Source: Arthrobacter sp. 24S4-2
Lineage (GTDB): Bacteria > Actinomycetota > Actinomycetes > Actinomycetales > Micrococcaceae
Direction of reading: 5' to 3'
Assembly: GCF_005280255.1 (NCBI RefSeq)
Contig: NZ_CP040018.1
Coordinates: forward strand, 1,116,001-1,180,000
DNA: 64,000 nt
Under the pieces are notes generated by a model. That model saw nothing but the letters and a program-made list of their open reading frames with translations. It did no database searches and was not told the origin of the DNA. Shown one piece after another: positions 33,679 through 41,487 of the stretch. Each line of letters opens with the position of its first letter. Position 1 is the first letter of the stretch. The translations under genes were made by a program, and so were the position numbers.

Positions 33679-33709
33679 AGTGGGGACCACGCAGCGCGTG
33701 GTCCCCACT
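33679..33709 (-). terminator. Hairpin between the precursor peptide and MccB genes
   Basis: AGTGGGGACCACGC and GCGTGGTCCCCACT form a perfect 14-base stem with a three-base loop, 12 bases after the precursor stop and eight before the MccB ribosome site. In E. coli a hairpin in the same place terminates most transcripts, so the precursor is made in excess. No T run follows here, so it may act by partial termination or RNA protection. Confidence 0.65.
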
Positions 33710-33721
33710 TATTTTCTTCGA

Positions 33722-33781
33722 TCAGTTGAACACGAGGTTCAGCTTGGAACGGCGCTTGGCCAGTCGCTTGAGCTTAAGCAC
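33722..33781 (-). CDS. mccA: Microcin C-like precursor peptide (19 residues, C-terminal Asn)
   Basis: A 20-codon frame from the GTG at 33779-33781 to the TGA at 33722-33724 encodes MLKLKRLAKRRSKLNLVFN, too short for a normal gene finder. AAGGAG lies eight bases before the start. The final residue is Asn, the residue that MccB enzymes modify (E. coli MccA is MRTGNAN). The peptide is very basic (Lys/Arg at 8 of 19 positions), which would help uptake or membrane contact. A second GTG nine bases upstream is possible, but the ribosome site would overlap it. The hairpin and mccB follow immediately. Confidence 0.75.
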   Translation of the reverse strand: MLKLKRLAKRRSKLNLVFN

Positions 33782-33823
33782 TTGAATCACTCCTTCATGT
33801 TTATCAATTCGTTGGACGGATTG

Positions 33824-33853
33824 AATCTATGGCATCTGTCATGGTCTTGACAA
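33824..33853 (-). promoter_or_regulatory. Candidate promoter of the microcin C-like operon
   Basis: Reading leftward, a -35 TTGTCA (33848-33853) and a -10 TAGATT (33824-33829) are 18 bases apart, with the precursor start about 43 bases downstream of the -10. Both match actinobacterial consensus moderately well. Confidence 0.4.
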
Positions 33854-33889
33854 GTTTGTAAGCAAAAATTCTTTGGGCGTAGATCTGTG

Positions 33890-33918
33890 TTACAAAAGTG
33901 GGTTGCGCGCGGTATAGA
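33890..33918 (+). promoter_or_regulatory. Promoter of the GNAT gene
   Basis: TTACAA (33890-33895) and TATAGA (33913-33918) are exactly 17 bases apart, and the ATG at 33928 is nine bases after the -10. The transcript would have almost no leader. It is divergent from the microcin C-like operon, with about 150 bases between the two gene starts. Confidence 0.5.
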
Positions 33919-33927
33919 GTCGGGTGC

Positions 33928-34527
33928 ATGTTCGAACTCGTTCTCCCGGATGCGTCCTTCTACCCGTCGTTTGCCGAGTCCCACCGCGAGTGGGGCGACA
34001 CCCATCAAGATGGTGCCGGGCTGTTGCCGGATGATGACGTCACCAGCCTGGAGGGGTTCAATGCCTGGGTCCAAAGGCTGGTGGGTGCTGAACACGTCGC
34101 CGAGACGGGCGGCATTGTCCCCTGCACCTATCGCTGGATTACAGAGGGCTCGCGGTACGTGGGGGCGATTGCCTACCGCCACTACCTCTCCCCGGCCCTC
34201 CTGAACTCGGGCGGGCATATCGGATACGGGGTTCGGCCGTCCGATCGTGGGCGAGGGGCGGCGTCGTGGGCTCTGCATGAGGTGTGTGCTCGTTTGGCTG
34301 CGCAGGGAGAGCCTGATCGCGTTCTTCTCAGCTGCGACGATGCAAATGCAGCGTCAGCTAGGACTATCGAGCGCTGTGGCGGCCTGCTCGAGGACGTCAG
34401 GATGGGCGGGAATGGGCGGTATTTTCGGCGCTACTGGATTGATTTGGCCCGTTTAAGGCCAGACGGTTGTGGTGCAGTTCCAGCTAAAGCATTCGCGCCA
34501 GAGAGCGCCCCACGGTCCTGCCGGTGA
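33928..34527 (+). CDS. GNAT family N-acetyltransferase (possible immunity gene)
   Basis: 199 residues. GHIGYGVRPSDRGRGAASWA is the acetyl-CoA binding motif A (RGRGxA) and DDANAASARTIERCGGLLED the motif B helix of GNAT enzymes. The fold is typical of cytoplasmic acetyltransferases acting on small amines. No ribosome site is visible, fitting the near-leaderless promoter. It diverges from the microcin C-like operon. In E. coli the GNAT part of MccE acetylates the toxic aminoacyl nucleotide for self-immunity, so this gene may do the same. It also resembles common housekeeping GNATs, so the link is only positional. Confidence 0.75.
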   Translation: MFELVLPDASFYPSFAESHREWGDTHQDGAGLLPDDDVTSLEGFNAWVQRLVGAEHVAETGGIVPCTYRWITEGSRYVGAIAYRHYLSPALLNSGGHIGYGVRPSDRGRGAASWALHEVCARLAAQGEPDRVLLSCDDANAASARTIERCGGLLEDVRMGGNGRYFRRYWIDLARLRPDGCGAVPAKAFAPESAPRSCR

Positions 34528-36159
34528 AGAGGCAGCCGCCCAGGAATGTACCTTCCAGTGCGTTGTAGCCGTGGGCCCCGCCGCCGCCGAACCCCGCTGC
34601 CTCACCTGCAGCGTAGAGGCCGGGAATGCGCACGGCGTCCTGCGAAAAAACCTGTCCACTGAGGTCCGTCTGGATGCCACCCAAGGTCTTGCGAGTAACA
34701 ACATGGAGCCTCACGGCAATTAGCGGGCCGGCTGCCGGGTCCAGGATCCGGTGCGGTTTGACCGTGCGGAACAGCCGGTCGCCCAGAAAGCGGCGGCTGT
34801 TGTGGATGCCCGAGATCTGCGTGTCCTTGGAGTAGGGGTTGCGGACCTCTGCGTCCCGTTCCTCGATCTGCCGGCGAAGCCCGGAGTAGTCCAGCAGCGG
34901 CTCCGAGGTGAAGCCGTTCATCCCGCGGACCAGATTCTCCAGGTTGTCCGCCACCACAAAGTCAGCGCCGTGCTCTTTGAACGCTTCGATGGGGCCGCGG
35001 CGCCGCGGCCCAAACGCGAGCGAAGCAACAGCTTCAGGTCCCGGTTGGTGATGTCCGGGTTCTGCTCGGAGCCGGAGAGGGCGAACTCTTTTTCGATGAT
35101 TCGCTGGTTCAGGATGAACCAGGAGTGGCTGTACTGCTGGATGTCCGGGGTGGTCCGCAGCAGCCGCAGGGTTCCCATGGTGTCGTAGCCGGGCAGCCCG
35201 GGGGAGGGGAGCCGGCGGCCCAGGGCGTCGAACCACAGCGACGACGGCCCCGGCAGGATCCGGATGGCATGGTCCGGCCAGACGGGGTTCCAGTTCTGGA
35301 TGCCCTCGGTGTAGTGCCACATGCGGTCACGGTTCACCAACCGGACGCCCGCCTGATCGGCGATGTCCAGCATCCGCCCGTCCACGTGCCGGGGTACCCC
35401 GGTAATCATCTTCTCGGGCGGCGTCCCCAGCCGCTGGGGCCACCACCGGCGCACCTGCTCGTGGTCGCCACCGATCCCACCGCTCGCGATCACCACGGCC
35501 TGGGCACGCAGCTCAAACTCCCCAACAGCGTCCCGGTTCGAGGCAACGCCGCGCGGCGACGCGTCCGGTGCCAGCACGGTGCCGCGCACCCCGGTGACCG
35601 TGCCGCCGTCGAACACTAATCCGTCCGCCCGGTGACGGAAGAAGAACCTGACCTGCCCTGTGGCTGCCGCCTCCCGGGCCTTGTCGGCGAACGGCTCCGA
35701 GACGCCGGTGCCCGTTCCCCACGGGACATGGAACCGGGGGACCGAGTTGCCGTGGCCGCCGGCCCTGCCGTCGCCGCGTTCGGCCCAGCCCACCAGCGGT
35801 GTGAATTTGATGCCCTGCTCCTGCAGCCAGGACCGTTTCTCCCCGGCCGCGAACTCGACGTACGCGCGGCCCCACCGCTGCGCCCACTCGTCCTCAGGAA
35901 GTGAGCCGTCCAGCCGGTCCCATTGGGCCGAGCCCTGCCAGTCCTGCCACGCCAGCTCGAAGGAATCCTTCACGCCCAGGCGCCGCTGCATGGGGGTGTC
36001 CACCAGAAACAGCCCGCCGAGGGACCAGAAGGCCTGGCCGCCCAGGTTGGCTGCGTTCTCCTGGTCCAGGATGGCCACCCGCTTGCCGGCCCTGACCAGC
36101 TCGTTGCTGGCTACCAGCCCCGCCAGCCCGCCGCCGATGATGATGACGTCTGCGTCCAT
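34484..36159 (-). pseudogene. FAD-binding dehydrogenase (KstD/fumarate reductase-like), one frameshift
   Basis: The frame from the ATG at 36159 carries the FAD-binding GGGLAGLVASNELVRAGKRV loop, AFWSLGGLFLVDTP, and VVIASGGIGGDHE. Near 35000 it shifts: the rest (IEAFKEHGADFVVADNLENL to GLYAAGEAAGFGGGGAHGYN, ending at 34484) is one base out of register. Restoring one base in the GCGGCGCCGCGGCCC run gives a 558-residue enzyme of normal family length. Relatives are 3-ketosteroid or fumarate-type dehydrogenases; the substrate is unknown. The loss may be a sequencing error. Confidence 0.75.
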
Positions 36160-36250
36160 CAGATAACCGCCCTGGTTGAAGGTAAGTGATAGTTCAGCAT
36201 CAACCTACAGCAGCGGGCTTGGTCAGCCGGGCTCCGCAGCAGGGTGGCCG

Positions 36251-37147
36251 TCAGCCAAGTGACGGCGGCTGCCCCGCCCGCCGGTGCCGGTGGTGCAGTT
36301 CGTAGCTGTCGAACACATCCGACGACGTGGCTCCGGTATGGCCGAATTTGCCGCGCAGGACCTCCGCGAGGCCGTCGAGCGCCGCGTGGAGCATGCGTCC
36401 GGCGAACTGCAGTTCGGGGCTTTCGCTGAGCCGGGCCTGGGATGCCAACTCCTGGGCGTAGGCCACCGTGGCCGGCAAAGAACCGCGCTGGTCGATTTCG
36501 CGGAAGTAGTAGGTTTCATGGAACGCAAGCAGGTCTATGCTCACCGTAGCCACATTTCCGGCCATTGACTCCAACAGCCCGGCAGCATGCCCGGGCTCCA
36601 GCGACGATAGTCCGGCCGGACCTGCAGCCTCCCTGAACAGGTTCAGCTGGTGGGCAAGGGCACGGCGGCGGTTCAGTGCCGGGAACGTCTGCAGGATCCA
36701 CGTGACCGTTGCTGTCAGCAAACCAAAACCGGTCACGGCCTGGAAGGCAACAACCAGTCTGAGCACCGGATGCGCTGCCACGATATCGCCGAACCCCACG
36801 GTGGAAAGAGTGACCAGGGAGATGTAGAGGGCTTCGGCAAAGTCGGCCCGCAGAGGAACCCCGGCCCCGTAAATAAAGCCGTCCGTCAGGTGGGGCAGGT
36901 AGAGCAGGGCCCAGCCGATGGCCGCCAGGGCCGCCCAAGTGCCGATGACAGCGGCCATTGCCAAGGGTGCTGCGATGAAGGAGCCCCGGCCGTGCAGTTT
37001 TCTCGACACCAGCCAGAATCCGCGCATGATCGCCCGGCCCAGGGGACCGGAACCGTGCGGATCAAGGAGTGTTCGGAAGACGTCGACGAGCATCAGCAGA
37101 ACCAGGCCGGCCCCCAAAACCGTCCAGAGCGTGTCCTCGAAGTCCAT
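36251..37147 (-). CDS. Ion channel (Ion_trans_2) family protein, copy 2
   Basis: 298 residues, about 90 percent identical to the gene at 23738-24631. It has the same helices, the STVGFGDIVAAHP potassium-type filter and the same cytoplasmic helical domain (SIDLLAFHETYYFREIDQRG). Unlike copy 1 it is not next to the paralogous 355-residue membrane protein; that one's second copy lies at 50898. Duplicated channel genes may differ in regulation. Nothing in the neighbourhood suggests its control. Confidence 0.8.
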   Translation of the reverse strand: MDFEDTLWTVLGAGLVLLMLVDVFRTLLDPHGSGPLGRAIMRGFWLVSRKLHGRGSFIAAPLAMAAVIGTWAALAAIGWALLYLPHLTDGFIYGAGVPLRADFAEALYISLVTLSTVGFGDIVAAHPVLRLVVAFQAVTGFGLLTATVTWILQTFPALNRRRALAHQLNLFREAAGPAGLSSLEPGHAAGLLESMAGNVATVSIDLLAFHETYYFREIDQRGSLPATVAYAQELASQARLSESPELQFAGRMLHAALDGLAEVLRGKFGHTGATSSDVFDSYELHHRHRRAGQPPSLG

Positions 37148-37283
37148 GGCCTCATCTTAGAGGCGGCCCTTCCTGAGGGGCAGCCGGCGTGCGACCATCA
37201 AAGTGCCGGCAGCCCGTAGGTGTGCCGGCCGTATTGGTCCGTCGCGCAGAGGGGGGCCGGAATGACGTTAATGGGGGAGCGTA

Positions 37284-37982
37284 GTGGGTAGGGAATCTCG
37301 TCCGAAGGAAAGGGCCCTGCCGCGCTGGGCCGGAACCGCCGTCGTCGTCTATTTGTCGGTGACGTTTGCCGTTGTGGTAGCAGCGCTGCTTAGCAGAGGC
37401 TTCGCACTGGACCTGGATGCCGGGGTCAAGGAGGGCCTGCTGCTCGCCCTGGTGATTCTGACGCTGCCCGTTTCGTTTGCGTATTTCGTCATCGGCACTT
37501 TCGGCTCCAGCGCCGTATTGAGCCTGACTACGGTCCTCTACTATTTCGGATACCTCCTCCTTGCACTGGTCAACGCGGGGGTCTTCCGATGGGTTGTCCT
37601 GAGTGCCCGGAGGCGTGCTCTGGTTCCAGCCGGCGGCGTGCCAGGCGTCTCGGCGCAGCATCCGCGCGCGGCGCTGCGCGGGGTCACCCCGGACGTCGGA
37701 AAGCTCTGGTGGGCCGTGCCGCTGGCAGTTCTGCTGAGCCTTCCGCAGTGGATGGTGGCGGGTTTTGCCTGGTGCGGCATCAGCGGTTGCAGCGGCGGAG
37801 GTTTCGGGGTGGCCACCGGGTCCGAGTGGATCGCGGTGATCCTGAGCGTGGTCAACGGCGTCATCCTGGCGGTGGCCGTGTTTGCAGTGCGCTGGCTGTA
37901 CCCCACCCGGAAACGTGCGCTGGTTGCCTTGGTGGCCGGGACGTTGTTCGGACTGGTGGGTGCTGCGGTCACCCACGGGTAG
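37284..37982 (+). CDS. Membrane protein of unknown function
   Basis: 232 residues from a GTG with GGGGAG upstream. About five helices (AVVVYLSVTFAVVVAALLSR, LALVILTLPVSFAYFVIG, LTTVLYYFGYLLLALVNAG, LWWAVPLAVLLSLPQWMVAG, ILSVVNGVILAVAVFAV). A short Cys/Gly loop (GFAWCGISGCSGGGFG) could form a disulfide outside. I recognise no named family. It converges on the GH32 gene across a strong terminator. Confidence 0.6.
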   Translation: MGRESRPKERALPRWAGTAVVVYLSVTFAVVVAALLSRGFALDLDAGVKEGLLLALVILTLPVSFAYFVIGTFGSSAVLSLTTVLYYFGYLLLALVNAGVFRWVVLSARRRALVPAGGVPGVSAQHPRAALRGVTPDVGKLWWAVPLAVLLSLPQWMVAGFAWCGISGCSGGGFGVATGSEWIAVILSVVNGVILAVAVFAVRWLYPTRKRALVALVAGTLFGLVGAAVTHG

Positions 37983-38004
37983 TGGCCAGCAATCACCCTG
38001 GTAA

Positions 38005-38037
38005 CGCACCGCCGTCGGGAATTCCGACGGCGGTGCG
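38005..38037. terminator. Bidirectional terminator
   Basis: CGCACCGCCGTCGG (38005-38018) pairs perfectly with CCGACGGCGGTGCG (38024-38037), a 14-base stem with a GAATT loop, between the convergent membrane-protein and GH32 genes. Confidence 0.75.
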
Positions 38038-38065
38038 CGGCTTTGCAGCGGGCCCGGCCCGGAAG

Positions 38066-39625
38066 CTAGATGGGGCTGCCGAACTCGCGGATCGTAATTC
38101 CGGTGAAGCCAGCCGGGCCACCGTCGGCGTAAAGCGAGATGCCGGTGTCGCCGTCGGCGAAGTGCACTTGCTGTGAAAGCACCGTGTGCCCGGCGTTCAC
38201 GAACACTTCGACGCTCTGAGTATCGACGAAGATGCGCAGGTGCACTGATCGTGCGTTGGCGTCGATGGGCGCGGCAGCCCGCGAGTAAGGCGCGAGCGCG
38301 TAGCCGCTCTGGTCTGAGGGCGCGCGGTCGACGTACAGCCCGTCGCCGTACTTGCCAATGTTCGTATGACGCAGGCCGTCTGAGGAGCGGCCCACCGAGA
38401 CCCCAATGTTCATAGCCGCGTCCCGTGAGATGTCGAGCTCGAGCTCGTAGGCGCGCCCGCTCCACGGCAGCACGGAGTTGCCGTTGACCGTGCGGTCGGG
38501 GAGTGTGGTGGTCGCGGTGACGTAGCCCGAAAGCGCCTCAACGGGGGTACTGAGCAAGCTGTACAAGCCGCCCGATTGGTGCTCGAGCCGCAGTTCCCGC
38601 GCGATCGAGTTCTGCCCGTTGTAGCCGTCGGATGCATCGGTGGGCACGTCGCGTGCCGCGTACTTCCAGTTGTTCATCCAGGCGATTGCAAGGCGCTTTG
38701 TCTCTGGCGCCTCGACCGATGGCCACGTCACGGCGGCGTACCAGTCCCAGCCCCAGTCGAGCCACTGCGGTGTGAGGTCGCCGGCGATGAACGCCGTGCC
38801 GTCCCAGGTGCCGGTCCAATACGCATAGGTCATCGGTAGGCCGGCACTGTAGGCATCCATGCTCGCGCCGAGCACCCAATGCCGTGTGCTGTCGCCGGCG
38901 GTTATCTCGAACAGATCGGGGCATTCGATCCCGCCGAGCGCATGGTTCGGGTAGTCGAAATTGGACTTCCACTGCCAATCCCGCAGGTTCGGCGAGGTGT
39001 AGAAGGCCGCGTAGCGCGCCCGCCCGATCACGCACACCCATTCGCTGCGTACCGCGTCCCAGTGGATCTTGGGGTCGCGGAACCACTCTGCGTTTTCGAT
39101 CTCTGCGGGCGTCGTGGCCGTGCGGCCGTCGGTGTTGACGATCACCGGGTCGGCGAGGGCCGTGAAAGTGAAGCCGCCGTCGGGCGACCAGTAGAGGTAC
39201 TGCTCCTGATACTTGCGGATCCCGTCGGTCGGCTGTGTCGCGAGTGCGATCACCGCCCCGGCACCGAAGCCAGCGGTGTTGGCGGCGTCGACGACGGCTG
39301 ATCCCGACCACACCGGGAAATCGGGCTGCAAGGGCATCACCACGCCGTGGTGGGCGAAAGACACGCCATCGCTGGTGGTCGCGTGGTCCCATCCGCCCGG
39401 GCCATTATTCTGCCCGGAGTGCAGGTAGTAGAGCTGGTAGGCGCCGTTGGTATGTACGGGGCGCTGCGGGTCGCACAGCCAGCCCGAGGGAGGAGTCATG
39501 TGATAGACCGCCCGCAGCGACGATTGGGCGCGCGCCGCACCGGGTACAGCGCCGCAAGCGAAAAGCGTAAGAGCCCCAACGCCTGCACCTTGCAGGGCAG
39601 CGCGTCGTGAGATGTCGTGCGTCAT
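38066..39625 (-). CDS. Tat-exported GH32 enzyme, levan fructotransferase-like
   Basis: 519 residues from the ATG at 39625, with GAGAGGAA upstream. The N-terminus is a twin-arginine signal (SRRAALQGAGVGALTLFACG), with cleavage expected after ARA near 33. The GH32 five-blade propeller shows GWLCDPQRPVHTNGAYQLYY, where Asp52 is the nucleophile. WFRDPKIHWD (RDP 183-185) and GGIECPDLFEI (ECPD 234-237, acid/base Glu) follow, then a C-terminal beta-sandwich. The WLCDPQRP variant of the usual WMNDPNG matches Arthrobacter levan fructotransferases, which release difructose anhydride IV from levan. It diverges from the cytoplasmic GH32 and importer. Confidence 0.85.
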   Translation of the reverse strand: MTHDISRRAALQGAGVGALTLFACGAVPGAARAQSSLRAVYHMTPPSGWLCDPQRPVHTNGAYQLYYLHSGQNNGPGGWDHATTSDGVSFAHHGVVMPLQPDFPVWSGSAVVDAANTAGFGAGAVIALATQPTDGIRKYQEQYLYWSPDGGFTFTALADPVIVNTDGRTATTPAEIENAEWFRDPKIHWDAVRSEWVCVIGRARYAAFYTSPNLRDWQWKSNFDYPNHALGGIECPDLFEITAGDSTRHWVLGASMDAYSAGLPMTYAYWTGTWDGTAFIAGDLTPQWLDWGWDWYAAVTWPSVEAPETKRLAIAWMNNWKYAARDVPTDASDGYNGQNSIARELRLEHQSGGLYSLLSTPVEALSGYVTATTTLPDRTVNGNSVLPWSGRAYELELDISRDAAMNIGVSVGRSSDGLRHTNIGKYGDGLYVDRAPSDQSGYALAPYSRAAAPIDANARSVHLRIFVDTQSVEVFVNAGHTVLSQQVHFADGDTGISLYADGGPAGFTGITIREFGSPI

Positions 39626-39824
39626 AAAGTGGTTCCTCTCAAGTTCGACGGGCGCCATAGCCGGTCGAACGTGGTGGTTGTGGAGCGCCTCGGCAGGTGG
39701 GGACATGGCAAGGCCCGGGCAGCCAACGCTGCGCGCTCTTCGGGCTGGAGAAACATCGACCGGCGATGGTGACATGCCGTGCCGCTCAACGTCGAGGGGC
39801 TCGGACTCTCACCGGTTACGCAGG

Positions 39825-39864
39825 ACGATAGTGTGATTCGCGGGTAATGGTCAAGCGTTTAATC
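39825..39864 (-). promoter_or_regulatory. GH32 promoter with LacI-type operator
   Basis: Reading leftward, a -35 TTGACC (39849-39854) and a -10 TATCGT (39825-39830) are 18 bases apart. A TCAAGCGTTTAATC element (39851-39864) covers the -35; it is the inverted form of the AAACGCTTGA core in the two other sites to the right. Confidence 0.5.
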
Positions 39865-39926
39865 AAAATAGTTTGACGCCATCCCGGAACCGCGCGGACC
39901 GCCGCGGAAGCGAAAAAAGAAATGTT

Positions 39927-39985
39927 GCTAAAACGCTTGATCACAAAGAATCTTGACGCTAGATTATGGTGATCAAACGCTTTAG
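39927..39985 (+). promoter_or_regulatory. Cytoplasmic GH32/ABC operon promoter with two LacI-type operators
   Basis: A -35 TTGATC (39937-39942) and a -10 TAGATT (39960-39965) are 17 bases apart. One operator, AAAACGCTTGATCA, overlaps the -35 (39930-39943); a second, TGATCAAACGCTTT (39970-39983), covers the start point and is its inverse. The pair is well placed for repression by the LacI protein at the end of the operon. Confidence 0.6.
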
Positions 39986-40005
39986 CAGAATGGACATCAG
40001 CGCAG

Positions 40006-41442
40006 ATGAAACGCTCAGTCTTCTTCCAGCCCACCGATGGATGGGTTGGAGACCTCATCCCCTTCGAGAAGGACGGAGAGTTCTGGCTCTTCTACCTCCA
40101 CGAAGACCGCTCCGATCCGAAACCCGGCACTTCATGGAACCTCGTCACCACCAAGGACCTCACGCAGTTCGAGGACCACGGCGTTGCCCTGCAGCACGGC
40201 AGCGAAACCGACCTGGACTTCAATGCCTACACGGGCAGCGTCGTCGTTGATGAAACCGGCATCCACCACCTGTTCTATACAGGGCAAAATCCACGCAACC
40301 TGGGAGCGGACGGGGCACCCCTCCAGTTGGTCATGCACGCCACGAGCACTGACGGAATGCAGGCCTGGACAAAACATCCCGAACTCACCTTCGGCGCTCC
40401 CGACGGCTTCGAGTCCGGGGACTGGCGGGACCCCTTCGTGTTCCGGGATGAAAACAAGAACCAGTGGCGGATGCTGCTGGCGGCCCGGCACTCCACCGGA
40501 CCGGAACGGCGCCGCGGCGTCATCGCCCAGTGCGTCTCCAGCGATCTGATGACGTGGCAGCATACGGAACCGTTCTGGGATCCACGCCGCTACATCACGC
40601 ACGAATGCCCGGACGTCTTCTCTTGGGGCGGCTGGTGGTACATGGTCTACTCCGAGTTCTCCGAAACGTTTACCACCCGCTACCGCATGGCCAAGAGCCC
40701 CGACGGCCCCTGGACCGTGCCGGACCTGGACAGCATCGACGGCCGGGCGTTCTACGCCTCCAAGACTGCCGAACGCGACGGTCGCCGCTTCTTCTTCGGA
40801 TGGATCGCCAGCAAGGAAGGCAACAGCGACAACGGCCCCTGGCAGTGGGCCGGCACAATGTCCGTCATGGAAGCCCGCCAAAACCCGGATGGCACGCTCG
40901 CATTCGCCTTCGCCGACGAACTCGTGGACAGCTTCTGGGACGACGTCGCCGTATCCCTGACCAACCACCTGCCCACACGACTGGACGTGCCGGACGGGTA
41001 CACCGCCGTCATATCCGACGAAGAACTTCCCAGCCAGTTCTATGCCAAGGCAGTGCTGGACATCGCCCCCAACACCACCGAATGCGGGCTGCTGCTGCGC
41101 TCCAGCCAGGACGGGGACCACTCCTACGTCCTGCGCCTGGAACCGAAACGCGGCCGGCTCGTCTTCGACCGCTGGCCACGGGCCATCACCGGAAACGCCC
41201 AATGGCACGTGTCCGGGGACGTTCCGTTCGAGATCGAACTGGAGCGCCCCTGCGATCTCGGGCCCGGCCAACACACCCTGGAGGTGATCGTCGACGGCGA
41301 CCTGTGCGTCGCCGTCGTCGACCGGCAGGTGGCTCTCAGCACCCGGGTCTACGACCTGCCTGCGGGACGGATCGGCCTTTTCACCGGCGAAGGATCCGCC
41401 ACCGTCACCGAACTTGAGATTCGTCAGCGCACCGACAACTGA
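40006..41442 (+). CDS. Cytoplasmic GH32 beta-fructofuranosidase-like hydrolase
   Basis: 478 residues without a signal peptide. GWVGDLIPF carries the nucleophile region (Asp16), GDWRDPFVFRD the RDP motif (141-143) and THECPDVFSWGG the acid/base motif (ECPD 200-203). The C-terminal 150 residues are the GH32 beta-sandwich. It likely splits imported fructo-oligosaccharides or difructose anhydride into fructose. A distinct WVGD opening instead of WMND suggests an unusual substrate. It is first in an operon with a sugar ABC importer and LacI. Confidence 0.8.
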   Translation: MKRSVFFQPTDGWVGDLIPFEKDGEFWLFYLHEDRSDPKPGTSWNLVTTKDLTQFEDHGVALQHGSETDLDFNAYTGSVVVDETGIHHLFYTGQNPRNLGADGAPLQLVMHATSTDGMQAWTKHPELTFGAPDGFESGDWRDPFVFRDENKNQWRMLLAARHSTGPERRRGVIAQCVSSDLMTWQHTEPFWDPRRYITHECPDVFSWGGWWYMVYSEFSETFTTRYRMAKSPDGPWTVPDLDSIDGRAFYASKTAERDGRRFFFGWIASKEGNSDNGPWQWAGTMSVMEARQNPDGTLAFAFADELVDSFWDDVAVSLTNHLPTRLDVPDGYTAVISDEELPSQFYAKAVLDIAPNTTECGLLLRSSQDGDHSYVLRLEPKRGRLVFDRWPRAITGNAQWHVSGDVPFEIELERPCDLGPGQHTLEVIVDGDLCVAVVDRQVALSTRVYDLPAGRIGLFTGEGSATVTELEIRQRTDN

Positions 41443-41487
41443 ATGTCCCCACCCCAACCTCTGTTCCAATCAAGGGAGATTGCCGCA

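Noticed and set aside
33660..33708. Upstream GTG start for the MccB gene at 33708
   Set aside because: It would start inside the stem of a strong hairpin without a ribosome site; the TTG at 33660 has GGAGG at six bases.
40132..41469. 445-residue open frame antisense to the cytoplasmic GH32
   Set aside because: Shadow frame; the GH32 on the other strand has intact catalytic motifs.
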